A DNA stretch of 8,188 bases from Candidatus Hydrogenedens terephthalaticus JGI OTU-1 (GCA_000493945.1 AWNW01000105.1:1-8188), one strand, 5' to 3'; positions 1 to 7,688 are shown, numbered from the stretch's first letter. Notes: a model not told the origin generated them from the sequence alone. Numbers and translations are program-made.

Positions 1-26
1 TTTTTTTTTCTCTTTATACATCGCGA

Positions 27-32
27 TATAAT
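27..32 (+). promoter_or_regulatory. possible -10 box upstream of the ceramidase-like gene
   Basis: A perfect TATAAT lies 50 bases before the start codon at 83. The region where a -35 box should sit is only a T-run, so there is no good TTGACA match. In such AT-rich DNA a TATAAT can occur by chance. It is the best candidate promoter for the three-gene plus-strand operon, but it is a guess from motif and position alone. Confidence 0.25.
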
Positions 33-69
33 ACCTTCTATAACTCTGTTAAACTAATTTGTAACCATC

Positions 70-74
70 AAGGA
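70..74 (+). promoter_or_regulatory. ribosome binding site of the ceramidase-like gene
   Basis: AAGGA lies 8 bases before the ATG at 83, a good Shine-Dalgarno match at standard spacing. It supports this ATG, which also begins a clean signal peptide. Confidence 0.6.
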
Positions 75-82
75 TTAATATT

Positions 83-1387
83 ATGAAGAACTCTTACGCT
101 TCGTTATTTTTAATTACATCAATTTTCTCTATTCCTTTATGTTCTACTGTTTTTGCTGTGGACAAAGATAAAGATATGTTGTATGTTGGCTCTGCAAAAC
201 GAGTTGTTACACCAGATCCGTTACTACCGGTATCAGGTGGAGTAGGGACACCAGAACCTGCAGAAAAAAAGATTGGAGATTTGTTCGCCCGTGCAATGGT
301 TATGAAAAAAGGAGATGTAGCCGTAGCCATTGTTAGCCTTGATTTTTTGGGTTGGTCATCCGTACTGGCAGATAAAATCCGTTTATTGGTTCCTCAAATC
401 CCGCCTGAAAATATACTGGTAGGTGTTACACATACGCATAGTGCACCGGAAACTTATGGGTTTGTTGATGAAAAAGGGAATTGTTCGGCGGATTTGAAAT
501 ATCTTGATTGGGTATGTCAGCAGGCTGGCGAAGCGATTAATGAGGCATATAAAAATATGAAGCCTGCCTATCTGAAAATTGCTATGGGCGAAGCAAAAGG
601 GAAAATTGCTTATAATTACTATGCAGATGAGTTATATGACCATCGTTGCAGTGTTTTACAGGCTATTTCTACGGAAAAGAAAAAAGGAGAAAAAGTTCTC
701 GTAACACTGGTAAATTATGCTATCCATCCGGAAGTTATTGGAGATAGTCAGAAGATTTTATCCCCTGACCTCTGTGGTCCCTTGTATGATAAGATTGAAT
801 CGGAAACGGGAGGAATGGCTATTTTCATGAACAGTGCTCAGGGTGGTATGGTTACGGCAGATTGTCGTGGACCCAACGGAGATATTCAGACATGGGATGA
901 ATGTATCCGCATTGGTGAATTGTTAGCCAGTGAGGCATTGCGTATTGTAAAGGATGCACCCGTTCAGAAAAATCCAACATTATATTGCACCAACACCTCT
1001 GTTGAATTTCCGATTGATTCTCCGTTACTTCGTATGGTCTTAAAAAATTCGCCGATTAAATATCCTATTACAGAGAAAAACACAATACCTACACGAATTA
1101 ACCTGATTAATGTTGGAACTGCTCAAATTATAACTATTCCTGGCGAAGCCCTGCCCAATATCGGCTTTTACTTAAAACGAAAAATGCCTACTCCCCATCC
1201 GTTTTTGTTTGGATTGACGAATGATGCTTTTGGTTATATCCTTACCAAAGTGGACTGGAACAGTTTTAAAAGGTATGAATATATTTCACGGACCGGATTG
1301 GGAGAAATGACTGGGGAAATCCTTATAGATACAATATTAAAATTAGTTAATCAGTCTCCCAAACCTGACCCTGTTGAAAAGCAATAA
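83..1387 (+). CDS. exported neutral/alkaline ceramidase-like zinc amidase (catalytic domain only)
   Basis: 434 residues resembling the N-terminal catalytic domain of neutral/alkaline non-lysosomal ceramidases, which hydrolyse the amide bond of ceramide to sphingoid base and fatty acid. Residues 1-25 form a Sec signal peptide (charged start, hydrophobic core, VFA cleavage site), so the enzyme is exported. Visible family motifs are THTHSAP at 116-122 (zinc His117/His119), NYAIHP at 211-216 (His215), MNSAQGG at 249-255 (Ser251, matching the family's catalytic serine region), PGE at 353-355 (Glu355) and FGYILT at 383-388 (Tyr385). Together these match the His/His/Glu/Tyr zinc set and Ser of the Pseudomonas enzyme, so activity is plausible. 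Characterised ceramidases are about 650-760 residues with a C-terminal Ig-like domain; that domain is absent here, as in many environmental homologues of unknown substrate. First gene of the operon, 7 bases before the glycosyltransferase gene. Family is confident; ceramide as substrate is not. Confidence 0.85.
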   Translation: MKNSYASLFLITSIFSIPLCSTVFAVDKDKDMLYVGSAKRVVTPDPLLPVSGGVGTPEPAEKKIGDLFARAMVMKKGDVAVAIVSLDFLGWSSVLADKIRLLVPQIPPENILVGVTHTHSAPETYGFVDEKGNCSADLKYLDWVCQQAGEAINEAYKNMKPAYLKIAMGEAKGKIAYNYYADELYDHRCSVLQAISTEKKKGEKVLVTLVNYAIHPEVIGDSQKILSPDLCGPLYDKIESETGGMAIFMNSAQGGMVTADCRGPNGDIQTWDECIRIGELLASEALRIVKDAPVQKNPTLYCTNTSVEFPIDSPLLRMVLKNSPIKYPITEKNTIPTRINLINVGTAQIITIPGEALPNIGFYLKRKMPTPHPFLFGLTNDAFGYILTKVDWNSFKRYEYISRTGLGEMTGEILIDTILKLVNQSPKPDPVEKQ

Positions 1388-1394
1388 AAGGTAA

Positions 1395-3557
1395 ATGAAA
1401 TTATCTGAAACAGAACTGCAAAATAAAACTCAGAAACAGTCTTATTTTTCTGCTGTTGATACTTTATTCCTTTTAATTATTCTGGTTTTAGGTTTTGTTC
1501 TGAGAAGTTATCGTATTGGTTCGCTTTCGTTGTGGATTGATGAATTTGTTACCACATACAAATTGTATCTCTCGCCATCATTCGATGAGTTTCTTTCTAT
1601 TTTCAATGCATATCACTCCGACCAAATCCCTTTATCCCATCTGATTTATTACTCTATATTTCGTTTATTTTCGATACCTCTTAAGAATATCGAACTACTT
1701 CGCTGGGTCTCTGTGTTCATTGGGGTAATCAATCTCCTGCTATTTTTCATATTCGTAAAACTTTCTTTAGGTAGGCGGACTGCTTTATTTGCTACTCTTC
1801 TGTTCGCTATTTCTCCGTTTCACATTTTATTTGCACAGATGATAAGGCCCTATATCTTTTATGAATTTGCGGGTCTATGTTCATTAGTTGCAACAGTCTT
1901 GCTTTACAAAAAACTTTCGTATCTCCGCGGATGTTTTTGGGTATTGACAAATACTACCTTGTTTATATCTCACTATACTGGATCTTTGCTTATCCTTATC
2001 GAAATATTTTTCTTATCCCTATATTTTGTAAAGGGGAAAAGAAGTATTTTCTTATTATTTCCTGCTTGCTTAAGTGGAATTCTTGTTTTCATTTTCTTTT
2101 TCTTCACACCGAATTCTATTCCTATATATACAAAAGCAGATGATTTCATTATGGGTGTTCCCCCTGTTTATAAATGGTTAACTGATTTGTTGGCTGACGA
2201 TGCTATTCTTACAAATGAACCTTTTTTTCATCAAGGACAAACAAGTGCTATCATCTCTCCTTACTGGCTTAATGAAATTACAGGACTACATTTATGGTTT
2301 GATACCCTTCTCATTATTTTTTCTATTTTTTCTTTTACTTATGTGTTATCTAACCTGTACTCAAAATGGAAAAATGAATGCACTGAAAAAGGACAACCTC
2401 CATTTTCTTATTTGTTTCCTCTCTGGTTAATTTCATCTCAACCGATTATTTCTTTTCTATTAACAGTTATTACAGTACCTGTGATTATTCTGACTTTACT
2501 TTCTTTTCTTGTCTGGCCCTGTATGCAAACAAGATACACCCTTTACAGTTCTTTTGCAATGTATTCTCTGCTTGCTTATATCCTCATAAATATTGAACAT
2601 ATTAAAATCAGAAAAATATTGGTAGTATGGCTTTTAATTGCTTTTTCCTATCAAACTTTTATTTCCGCAATATCTCAAAAAACAACGGATTTTAAGACTG
2701 CAGGAAAAATTATTTCCCAAAGTAGCAAACCTGACGAGCCAATACTTACATGGGGGATTTTTTATATTTCCACCCCGATAACAAATGAAATGCTCGCATA
2801 CTATATAGAAACCTCGAAGGAAAATATACTCCCTGTTTATAGTTTTTCTGATGTTATGAACTGTTTGAAAAAACTTTTTGCAGATAAACAAAAAGAAAGT
2901 GCATGGCTGGTAATAGAACGGTATGTATTCCATATTCCTGATGAAAATTTTATAGAGGCATACTTTTATAAAGCAGGGATAAAATTTGAAAAAACCTTTT
3001 TACCGGGGATGAATGGTCTTTGGTTATACCATTTAAGTAAAGAAACGAATTCTTTCAATGAAATAGAAGATGTTCCTGAATGTATAGACTATAATCCCTT
3101 TATAGAGATTTTAAAGAAAATTAACACCCCTGATAACATTCTGGAAGAAGCCCGTCATGAATTACGAAATTATATTGATTTTGTTCATCCACCGACCCCC
3201 ATGATTTGGAATTACATAGCGTGGGCTGCTCTCAATAGGAATAACCCTGAACTTGCAGAATGGTTTGCCAGATGTGCAATATACCTTCAACCGCAGACAC
3301 CCTGGGGTTATCATTCCCTTGCTATTAGTCAGATGGAACAGAACCGCAAACAAGAGGCTTTAGACACATTTCACCAATGTCTTGAAAAAGACCCGACAGG
3401 TATTCACAAAAAGCATTATCTCCCTATTATTCGTGCTATATACATAGATAAAGATATTAATCTTGCAAGACAATTGATAAATGAAATAGAAGGACAAGGT
3501 GGTTTCATTAATCCGATTTATAAAACGAGAGCAGGAATTAAAAATATACTTAATTAA
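1395..3557 (+). CDS. GT39/ArnT-like membrane glycosyltransferase with C-terminal TPR region
   Basis: 720 residues. The N-terminal two thirds is a polytopic membrane protein, with hydrophobic segments near 22-38, 103-122, 130-148, 155-171, 180-212, 218-238, 300-318, 340-378, 385-400 and 408-425. The early loop holds LWIDEF (46-51), matching the Asp/Glu catalytic motif of GT-C enzymes of the GT39/PMT/ArnT type, which transfer a sugar from a polyprenyl-phosphate donor outside the membrane. QMIRPY (148-153) and SHYTG (192-196) resemble two further conserved family patches. After a soluble region (430-600), residues about 602-670 hold two TPR-like helical repeats (WNYIAWAALNRNNPELAEWF, then WGYHSLAISQMEQNRKQEAL). 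The acceptor, which may be lipid, glycan or protein, cannot be read from sequence. The start at 1395 has AAAAGG just upstream, overlapping the previous stop, with a short 3-base spacer. It ends in a double TAA and is followed after 14 bases by the GH28 gene. Confidence 0.8.
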   Translation: MKLSETELQNKTQKQSYFSAVDTLFLLIILVLGFVLRSYRIGSLSLWIDEFVTTYKLYLSPSFDEFLSIFNAYHSDQIPLSHLIYYSIFRLFSIPLKNIELLRWVSVFIGVINLLLFFIFVKLSLGRRTALFATLLFAISPFHILFAQMIRPYIFYEFAGLCSLVATVLLYKKLSYLRGCFWVLTNTTLFISHYTGSLLILIEIFFLSLYFVKGKRSIFLLFPACLSGILVFIFFFFTPNSIPIYTKADDFIMGVPPVYKWLTDLLADDAILTNEPFFHQGQTSAIISPYWLNEITGLHLWFDTLLIIFSIFSFTYVLSNLYSKWKNECTEKGQPPFSYLFPLWLISSQPIISFLLTVITVPVIILTLLSFLVWPCMQTRYTLYSSFAMYSLLAYILINIEHIKIRKILVVWLLIAFSYQTFISAISQKTTDFKTAGKIISQSSKPDEPILTWGIFYISTPITNEMLAYYIETSKENILPVYSFSDVMNCLKKLFADKQKESAWLVIERYVFHIPDENFIEAYFYKAGIKFEKTFLPGMNGLWLYHLSKETNSFNEIEDVPECIDYNPFIEILKKINTPDNILEEARHELRNYIDFVHPPTPMIWNYIAWAALNRNNPELAEWFARCAIYLQPQTPWGYHSLAISQMEQNRKQEALDTFHQCLEKDPTGIHKKHYLPIIRAIYIDKDINLARQLINEIEGQGGFINPIYKTRAGIKNILN

Positions 3558-3558
3558 T

Positions 3559-3564
3559 AAGGGA
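3559..3564 (+). promoter_or_regulatory. ribosome binding site of the GH28 gene
   Basis: AAGGGA sits 7 bases before the ATG at 3572, right after the double stop of the preceding gene. This supports translation from a shared transcript and fixes the start ahead of the signal peptide. Confidence 0.55.
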
Positions 3565-3571
3565 CGAGATT

Positions 3572-5032
3572 ATGAAAAAGTACTTGTTTTTCTTATTGTG
3601 TATTTTTTTAAGTGTTTCTTTTACTACTTATGCACAGACAAAAAAGAAGGACAAACTTTTTTTAACAAAGGAATTATGTGGTGTTTCTATCCTCAAATTT
3701 GGAGCCATTGGAGATGGAAAGACATTGAACACACCTTTCATTCAAAAAGCCATTGACACTGTATCGGAACAAGGGGGAGGATTTGTAATTATTCCACAGG
3801 GAAAATTCCTTACGGGGACGATTGTTTTAAAGAACGGTGTGTTTCTCTATCTCAGTCCGGGAAGTGTATTAATAAGTAGCACAGACATCAAAGATTTTCC
3901 TGAAATGATTCCTTCGTATCGTTCTTATACAGACAATTACTCACAACGGTCGCTCATCTTTGCAGAACAACAAAGAAATATTGGTATTATCGGTTATGGA
4001 AAAATTTATGGGCAGGGGGAACAATTCAAAGAGGATAAAAACAGAATATATAAATTCCGCCCTTACCTCGTTAGACTGATTGAGTGTAAAGATGCAAATT
4101 TAGAAGGAATAACTTTTGAAAATGGTGCTATGTGGACTGTTCATTTACTTGCATGTGAAAACATACGCTGTTCTAATGTGAAAATAAACAGCCGTTGCAA
4201 TCGGAATAACGATGGTATTGATATTGATTCCTGTGAAAATGTCATTGTTAGTGATTGTCATATCGTTTCTGGTGATGATTCTATCGTCCTTAAAAGCACA
4301 TCGCCGAAACCATGTAAAAATATAACCATTACAAATTGCATTTTAAGTTCCCTGTGCAACGCATTAAAAATGGGGACAGAATCGAATGGCGGTTTCCAAA
4401 ATATTTCGATTAGCAATTGCACCATTTACGATACCCGCATATCTGGTGTAACAATTCAGACTGTAGATGGAGGAATAACGGAGAATATCGTGGTTAATAA
4501 CATTTCCATGCAGAATGTAAGTAATCCTATCTTTATTCGTTTAGGGAATCGTGCACGGCCTTGCTGTCCGGGTCAATCTGTTACTTCTGTGGGGACAATG
4601 AAAAAGATAATCCTTACAAATATAGTTGCCACAGGTGCTGATTCTATCGGCTGTCCCATTTCAGGATTACCGAACCATTATATAGAAGAACTTACTCTGC
4701 GTGATATTAATCTTTCATTCAAAGGAGAGGTAGAAAATCAAATAGATATTCCGGAGGAGAAAGAAGATGCTTATCCAGAATACAGGATGTTTGGGACACT
4801 ACCCGCTTATGGTTTTTTCATAAGACATGTTAAAAATATCGTTATGGATAACATTACTATACATACGGGAGAGAAAGACATCCGCCCTGCTATTTTTTTA
4901 GTAGATGTCCAGACACCTATTATTGCTAATATTCATTTATTTGACAATAATAAAAAAGAAAAGTATATCATTTCCGAAAATACATCCGATATTATCCTGA
5001 AAGATATATACATAAATGGAAAAGCAAAATAA
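3572..5032 (+). CDS. exported glycoside hydrolase family 28 (polygalacturonase-like) protein
   Basis: 486 residues with a signal peptide (1-22, MKKY start, hydrophobic core, TYAQ cleavage region). The N-terminal pectate-lyase-superfamily segment FGAIGDGKT (43-51) is followed by a parallel beta-helix rich in repeated N-I/V-x-I/V turns. GH28 enzymes cleave alpha-linked uronic-acid glycans such as polygalacturonan and rhamnogalacturonan by inversion. The three catalytic Asp are present: D214 in RNNDGIDID (211-219) and D235/D236 in SGDDSIVLKS (233-242). The canonical G-H-G motif is replaced by GTESNGG (268-274), and the R-x-K substrate carboxylate motif by T-I-Q (294-296 in SGVTIQTVDGG). Similar changes occur in a branch of bacterial GH28 proteins of poorly known substrate, so hydrolysis is likely but polygalacturonate is not assured. 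IFIRLGNR (320-327) is another patch seen in that branch. Last gene of the plus-strand operon; it converges with the minus-strand genes 19 bases away. Confidence 0.88.
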   Translation: MKKYLFFLLCIFLSVSFTTYAQTKKKDKLFLTKELCGVSILKFGAIGDGKTLNTPFIQKAIDTVSEQGGGFVIIPQGKFLTGTIVLKNGVFLYLSPGSVLISSTDIKDFPEMIPSYRSYTDNYSQRSLIFAEQQRNIGIIGYGKIYGQGEQFKEDKNRIYKFRPYLVRLIECKDANLEGITFENGAMWTVHLLACENIRCSNVKINSRCNRNNDGIDIDSCENVIVSDCHIVSGDDSIVLKSTSPKPCKNITITNCILSSLCNALKMGTESNGGFQNISISNCTIYDTRISGVTIQTVDGGITENIVVNNISMQNVSNPIFIRLGNRARPCCPGQSVTSVGTMKKIILTNIVATGADSIGCPISGLPNHYIEELTLRDINLSFKGEVENQIDIPEEKEDAYPEYRMFGTLPAYGFFIRHVKNIVMDNITIHTGEKDIRPAIFLVDVQTPIIANIHLFDNNKKEKYIISENTSDIILKDIYINGKAK

Positions 5033-5051
5033 TTGTTGTAATTGGATATAT

Positions 5052-5432
5052 TTATTTTTCGGAGAAGGAGGAGGGATGAGAGCCAACAGCAATGATACTG
5101 CATGCATAGATGGGATTTAAGCCGAGTTGTGTTGCTTTTTGCATGAGTTCTTCGTCTTCGGCACCGGGGTTAATATAGAGTTCGTTATGTTTTTTCTTTG
5201 CAATGGAGGGAAGAAGTGTCTTACCGATTTGGGGTGGAACATAGACACTGATACGGTCAATGGGTTCAGGCACATCTTCTACAGATTTATAACACGGAAT
5301 TCCTTCAATTTCTGTGAGATTGGGATTTACAGGGTAAACAGTCCAACCTTTTGCGATGTATGCACGGATTGCTTTATTGCTGTATTTGTTACGGTCTGCG
5401 GATGCACCGATGATTGCTACCGTTTTGGACAT
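5052..5432 (-). CDS. small CoA-binding domain protein (YccU-like)
   Basis: 126 residues from the ATG at 5432, a single-domain Rossmann-fold protein of the CoA-binding (CoA_binding_2/YccU) family. VAIIGASADRNKYSNKA at 5-21 is the glycine-rich nucleotide-binding loop; VYPVNPN (33-39), GIPCYKSVEDVP (44-55) and INPGAEDEEL (87-96) are the usual family landmarks, ending near ACSIIAVG. The family resembles the CoA-ligase domain of succinyl-CoA synthetase but lacks its catalytic parts; its cellular role is not established. The frame stays open to an ATG at 5480, but that would overlap the end of clpP and add 16 basic, unconserved residues, so MSKTVAIIG is the better start. It follows the clpP stop by 4 bases with a weak AAGAAAAG ribosome site, implying cotranscription or translational coupling. 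Confidence 0.82.
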   Translation of the reverse strand: MSKTVAIIGASADRNKYSNKAIRAYIAKGWTVYPVNPNLTEIEGIPCYKSVEDVPEPIDRISVYVPPQIGKTLLPSIAKKKHNELYINPGAEDEELMQKATQLGLNPIYACSIIAVGSHPSSFSEK

Positions 5433-5436
5433 CTTA

Positions 5437-6099
5437 TTACTTTTCTTTTTTAATTTTGGAGCGTTGTAAAACTTCGTCAATTAATCCGTAGTTTTTCGCC
5501 TCGTCTGCACTGAGGAACAGGTCGCGGTCAGTATCTCTTCGGATAACCTCAATAGGTTGACCTGTATGTCTGGCAAGGATTTGGTCAATGGTTTCGCCAA
5601 TCCGAACAATTTCCTGTGCCTGAATAGCAATATCGGTAGCCTGCCCGCGTACACCACCCATCAATTGATGTAACAGGAAGCGTGAATAAGGCAGCGCATA
5701 TCGTTTTCCGGGTGTTCCTGCGGACATCAGGACTGCTGCCATGCTGGCTGCTTGTCCAAGACAAATGGTTGTAATTTCAGGACGGATAAACTGCATGGTA
5801 TCGTATATTGCCAAACCTGCCGTAACACTACCTCCCGGGCTATTGATATAGAGATTTATATCTTTGTCAGGGTCTTCCGCTTCTAAATAAAGTAATTGGG
5901 CAATGATATAGTTAGCAACATAGTCGTCAATAGGCATACCCAAAAAAATAATTCGGTCTTCAAGCAAGCGGGAGTAAATATCGTAAGCCCTTTCTCCCCG
6001 ACTGGTTTGCTGGTATATAGTTACAGCCTGCGGATTGATTGGGTTTTCGGAGTAAGGGTTAATTCCGTGTTGAACCAATTTTTCTATTGCTTCGTGCAT
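5437..6099 (-). CDS. clpP: ATP-dependent Clp protease proteolytic subunit ClpP
   Basis: 220 residues, the serine protease core that assembles into a tetradecameric barrel and degrades substrates unfolded by ClpX or ClpA/C in the cytoplasm. Core motifs align without gaps to E. coli ClpP: QTSRGERAYDIYSRLL (31-46), YINSPGGSVTAGLAIYDTMQ (84-103), GQAASMAA (115-122) with nucleophile Ser119, catalytic His144, and TDRDLFLSADEA (190-201) with Asp193; Ser-to-His and His-to-Asp spacings of 25 and 49 match the classic enzyme. The N-terminus before QTSRGER is about 8 residues longer than in E. coli and may be a propeptide. One oddity is HQLMGG at 144-149, where ClpPs usually have HQPxGG. It starts 14 bases after the tig stop, with AAGAGA as a weak ribosome site, in the standard tig-clpP arrangement; clpX does not follow. 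Confidence 0.97.
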   Translation of the reverse strand: MHEAIEKLVQHGINPYSENPINPQAVTIYQQTSRGERAYDIYSRLLEDRIIFLGMPIDDYVANYIIAQLLYLEAEDPDKDINLYINSPGGSVTAGLAIYDTMQFIRPEITTICLGQAASMAAVLMSAGTPGKRYALPYSRFLLHQLMGGVRGQATDIAIQAQEIVRIGETIDQILARHTGQPIEVIRRDTDRDLFLSADEAKNYGLIDEVLQRSKIKKEK

Positions 6100-6113
6100 A
6101 GTTTTAAGTTCTC

Positions 6114-7619
6114 TTAATCAGATGTTTTTTCCCATTCTTCACGGGAAACGGTTTTTGTTTCAATTTTGGCATTGTCTAAAATAAGTTTAACTACTTTTTT
6201 CCGAAGTATGGTATCGTTTACATCATCTTTGCCTTGTTCTTGAATATAATTACGGATGGTTTCTATATCTATACCTGTTCTTCCCTGTATACTTTGTGCT
6301 TCGTTCTCGTAGTCGCTATCCGTAATTTCTATTCCCTCTGCTTCGGCTATTTCACTTGCCACAGTATACCACTTAATTGTTTTTTCTGCTTTTTCCTTGG
6401 CATCCTTTTCCAACTCTTCGCGTTGTTTTTCAATTTCTGACATAGGGATACGCATTTGTATCATTCGTTGAATTTGTTCTTCTACCTGATTTTTTGCCAC
6501 TTCTTCAATAAGCGATTTGGGAATTTCAAATGTGCTGTTTGCAATAACCTGTTCAATTGCAGATGTTTCTAATAGATAATCCGTTTCTTCGGATATGGCA
6601 TTTTCTATTTCATTCTTAATTTTTTGTTTCAAGTCTTCAAGATTTTCAGCCCCTGCTTGTTTTGCGAATTCATCATCTAATGCAGGTAATTCTTTCCGTT
6701 TGATGTCTTTAATTTTAATTTCGAATATTGCTTTTTTACCTGCAAGGCTTTTGTTCGTATAGTCTATTGGAAATTCAACTTCGCAGGTTTTTGTTTCTCC
6801 AACTTTAGCCCCGATAAGTGCCTCTTCAAATTTGCCAAAAAACCTCTTAGAACCGACAATGTAAGGATAATTGTTGGCACTTCCGCCGGGGAAATTTTCC
6901 CCGTCTATGGTTCCATTAAAATCAATAATTGCCTGATCACCATTAACTATTTCTGCATCAGGAATAGACTGGTAGATTGCAAAACGATTCCGCAAAAGTT
7001 CCAACCGTTCTGTAATCATATTTTCATCGGCTTCGAGGACTTTGCGTTCTAATTCAAGCCCACGATATTTACCCAGTTCACATCTTGGTGCTACTTCAAA
7101 AGTAACCTGAAAGGATATGTCCTTATCTTCCGGTAATTTGTCAAGTTCTTCTAATCCTTCAAATTGCGGTGTCGAAAAAGCCCGTAATTTATTATCCTCC
7201 ATTAATTTCTTAACGGATTCAGTTATGACTTTATCCAATGCTTCTTTCCGTGCTATTTTGCCAAACTTATTTTCAACCAACCACATCGGTGCTTTCCCTC
7301 TACGGAAACCGGGTAATTCCGCATGTTCTTTTACCTCTTCCAGATTTTTATCTATCTGCGATTTAGTATTCACCGCAGGAATTGTAACCTTTACGGAATA
7401 TAGGCAGTCCCCTTTGTAGTCAATTTCATATTCGGGGTCTTTTTCAAATTTAAATTCTTCTTCGGCTGCATCATGGGCATGGTGATGGTGTTTATGCTCA
7501 TGTGTTTCCTCTGTTGTTTGTTGTTCCGAAGAAGTTTTCGTTACAGTTTGCAATTCTTCTTTTTGTTCGGATTCAGAGGGAGTAATGTTATTTTCGTTGT
7601 TGCTTTTTTGTTCTGTCAT
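6114..7619 (-). CDS. tig: trigger factor, ribosome-associated chaperone/prolyl isomerase
   Basis: 501 residues. Trigger factor binds the ribosome exit tunnel and shields nascent chains. Residues about 62-185 are the ribosome-binding domain with the signature GFRRGKAP at 104-111. Residues about 225-305 are the FKBP-type PPIase domain (GDQAIIDFNGTIDGENFPGG, then VGETKTCEVEFPIDY). Residues about 310-495 form the helical chaperone arms (LDDEFAKQAG at 314-323 is typical). The protein is about 60-70 residues longer than usual because of an N-terminal low-complexity tail rich in Ser, Thr, Gln, Glu and His, including HEHKHHHHAHD at 40-50 (seven His in ten residues). The tail is in frame behind the only plausible upstream ATG, so it appears to be translated. 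The start has AGG and AAGAG nearby but no strong ribosome site. It is followed by clpP after 14 bases, and preceded by tRNA-Leu 69 bases upstream. Confidence 0.96.
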   Translation of the reverse strand: MTEQKSNNENNITPSESEQKEELQTVTKTSSEQQTTEETHEHKHHHHAHDAAEEEFKFEKDPEYEIDYKGDCLYSVKVTIPAVNTKSQIDKNLEEVKEHAELPGFRRGKAPMWLVENKFGKIARKEALDKVITESVKKLMEDNKLRAFSTPQFEGLEELDKLPEDKDISFQVTFEVAPRCELGKYRGLELERKVLEADENMITERLELLRNRFAIYQSIPDAEIVNGDQAIIDFNGTIDGENFPGGSANNYPYIVGSKRFFGKFEEALIGAKVGETKTCEVEFPIDYTNKSLAGKKAIFEIKIKDIKRKELPALDDEFAKQAGAENLEDLKQKIKNEIENAISEETDYLLETSAIEQVIANSTFEIPKSLIEEVAKNQVEEQIQRMIQMRIPMSEIEKQREELEKDAKEKAEKTIKWYTVASEIAEAEGIEITDSDYENEAQSIQGRTGIDIETIRNYIQEQGKDDVNDTILRKKVVKLILDNAKIETKTVSREEWEKTSD

Positions 7620-7688
7620 GACTCTTGACCTATATTTAAGTTGTTGTATTGTTTTATTAACTATCTATCTAAAAATTTAATAATAATG

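Noticed and set aside
1..9. T-run at the left edge that could be the U-tract of an upstream terminator
   Set aside because: Any hairpin stem would lie outside the window, so it cannot be supported.
94..330. Minus-strand open frame of 78 codons
   Set aside because: It lies antisense within the ceramidase-like gene, with no recognisable domain or ribosome site.
2634..2933. Minus-strand open frame of 99 codons
   Set aside because: Antisense to the glycosyltransferase gene. Its Cys/Phe/Ile-rich composition is what AT-rich antisense gives, and no family is recognised.
5433..5480. Longer start for the CoA-binding gene, overlapping clpP
   Set aside because: The extra 16 residues are basic and low-complexity and overlap the clpP end, whereas the family begins right at the MSKTVAIIG start.
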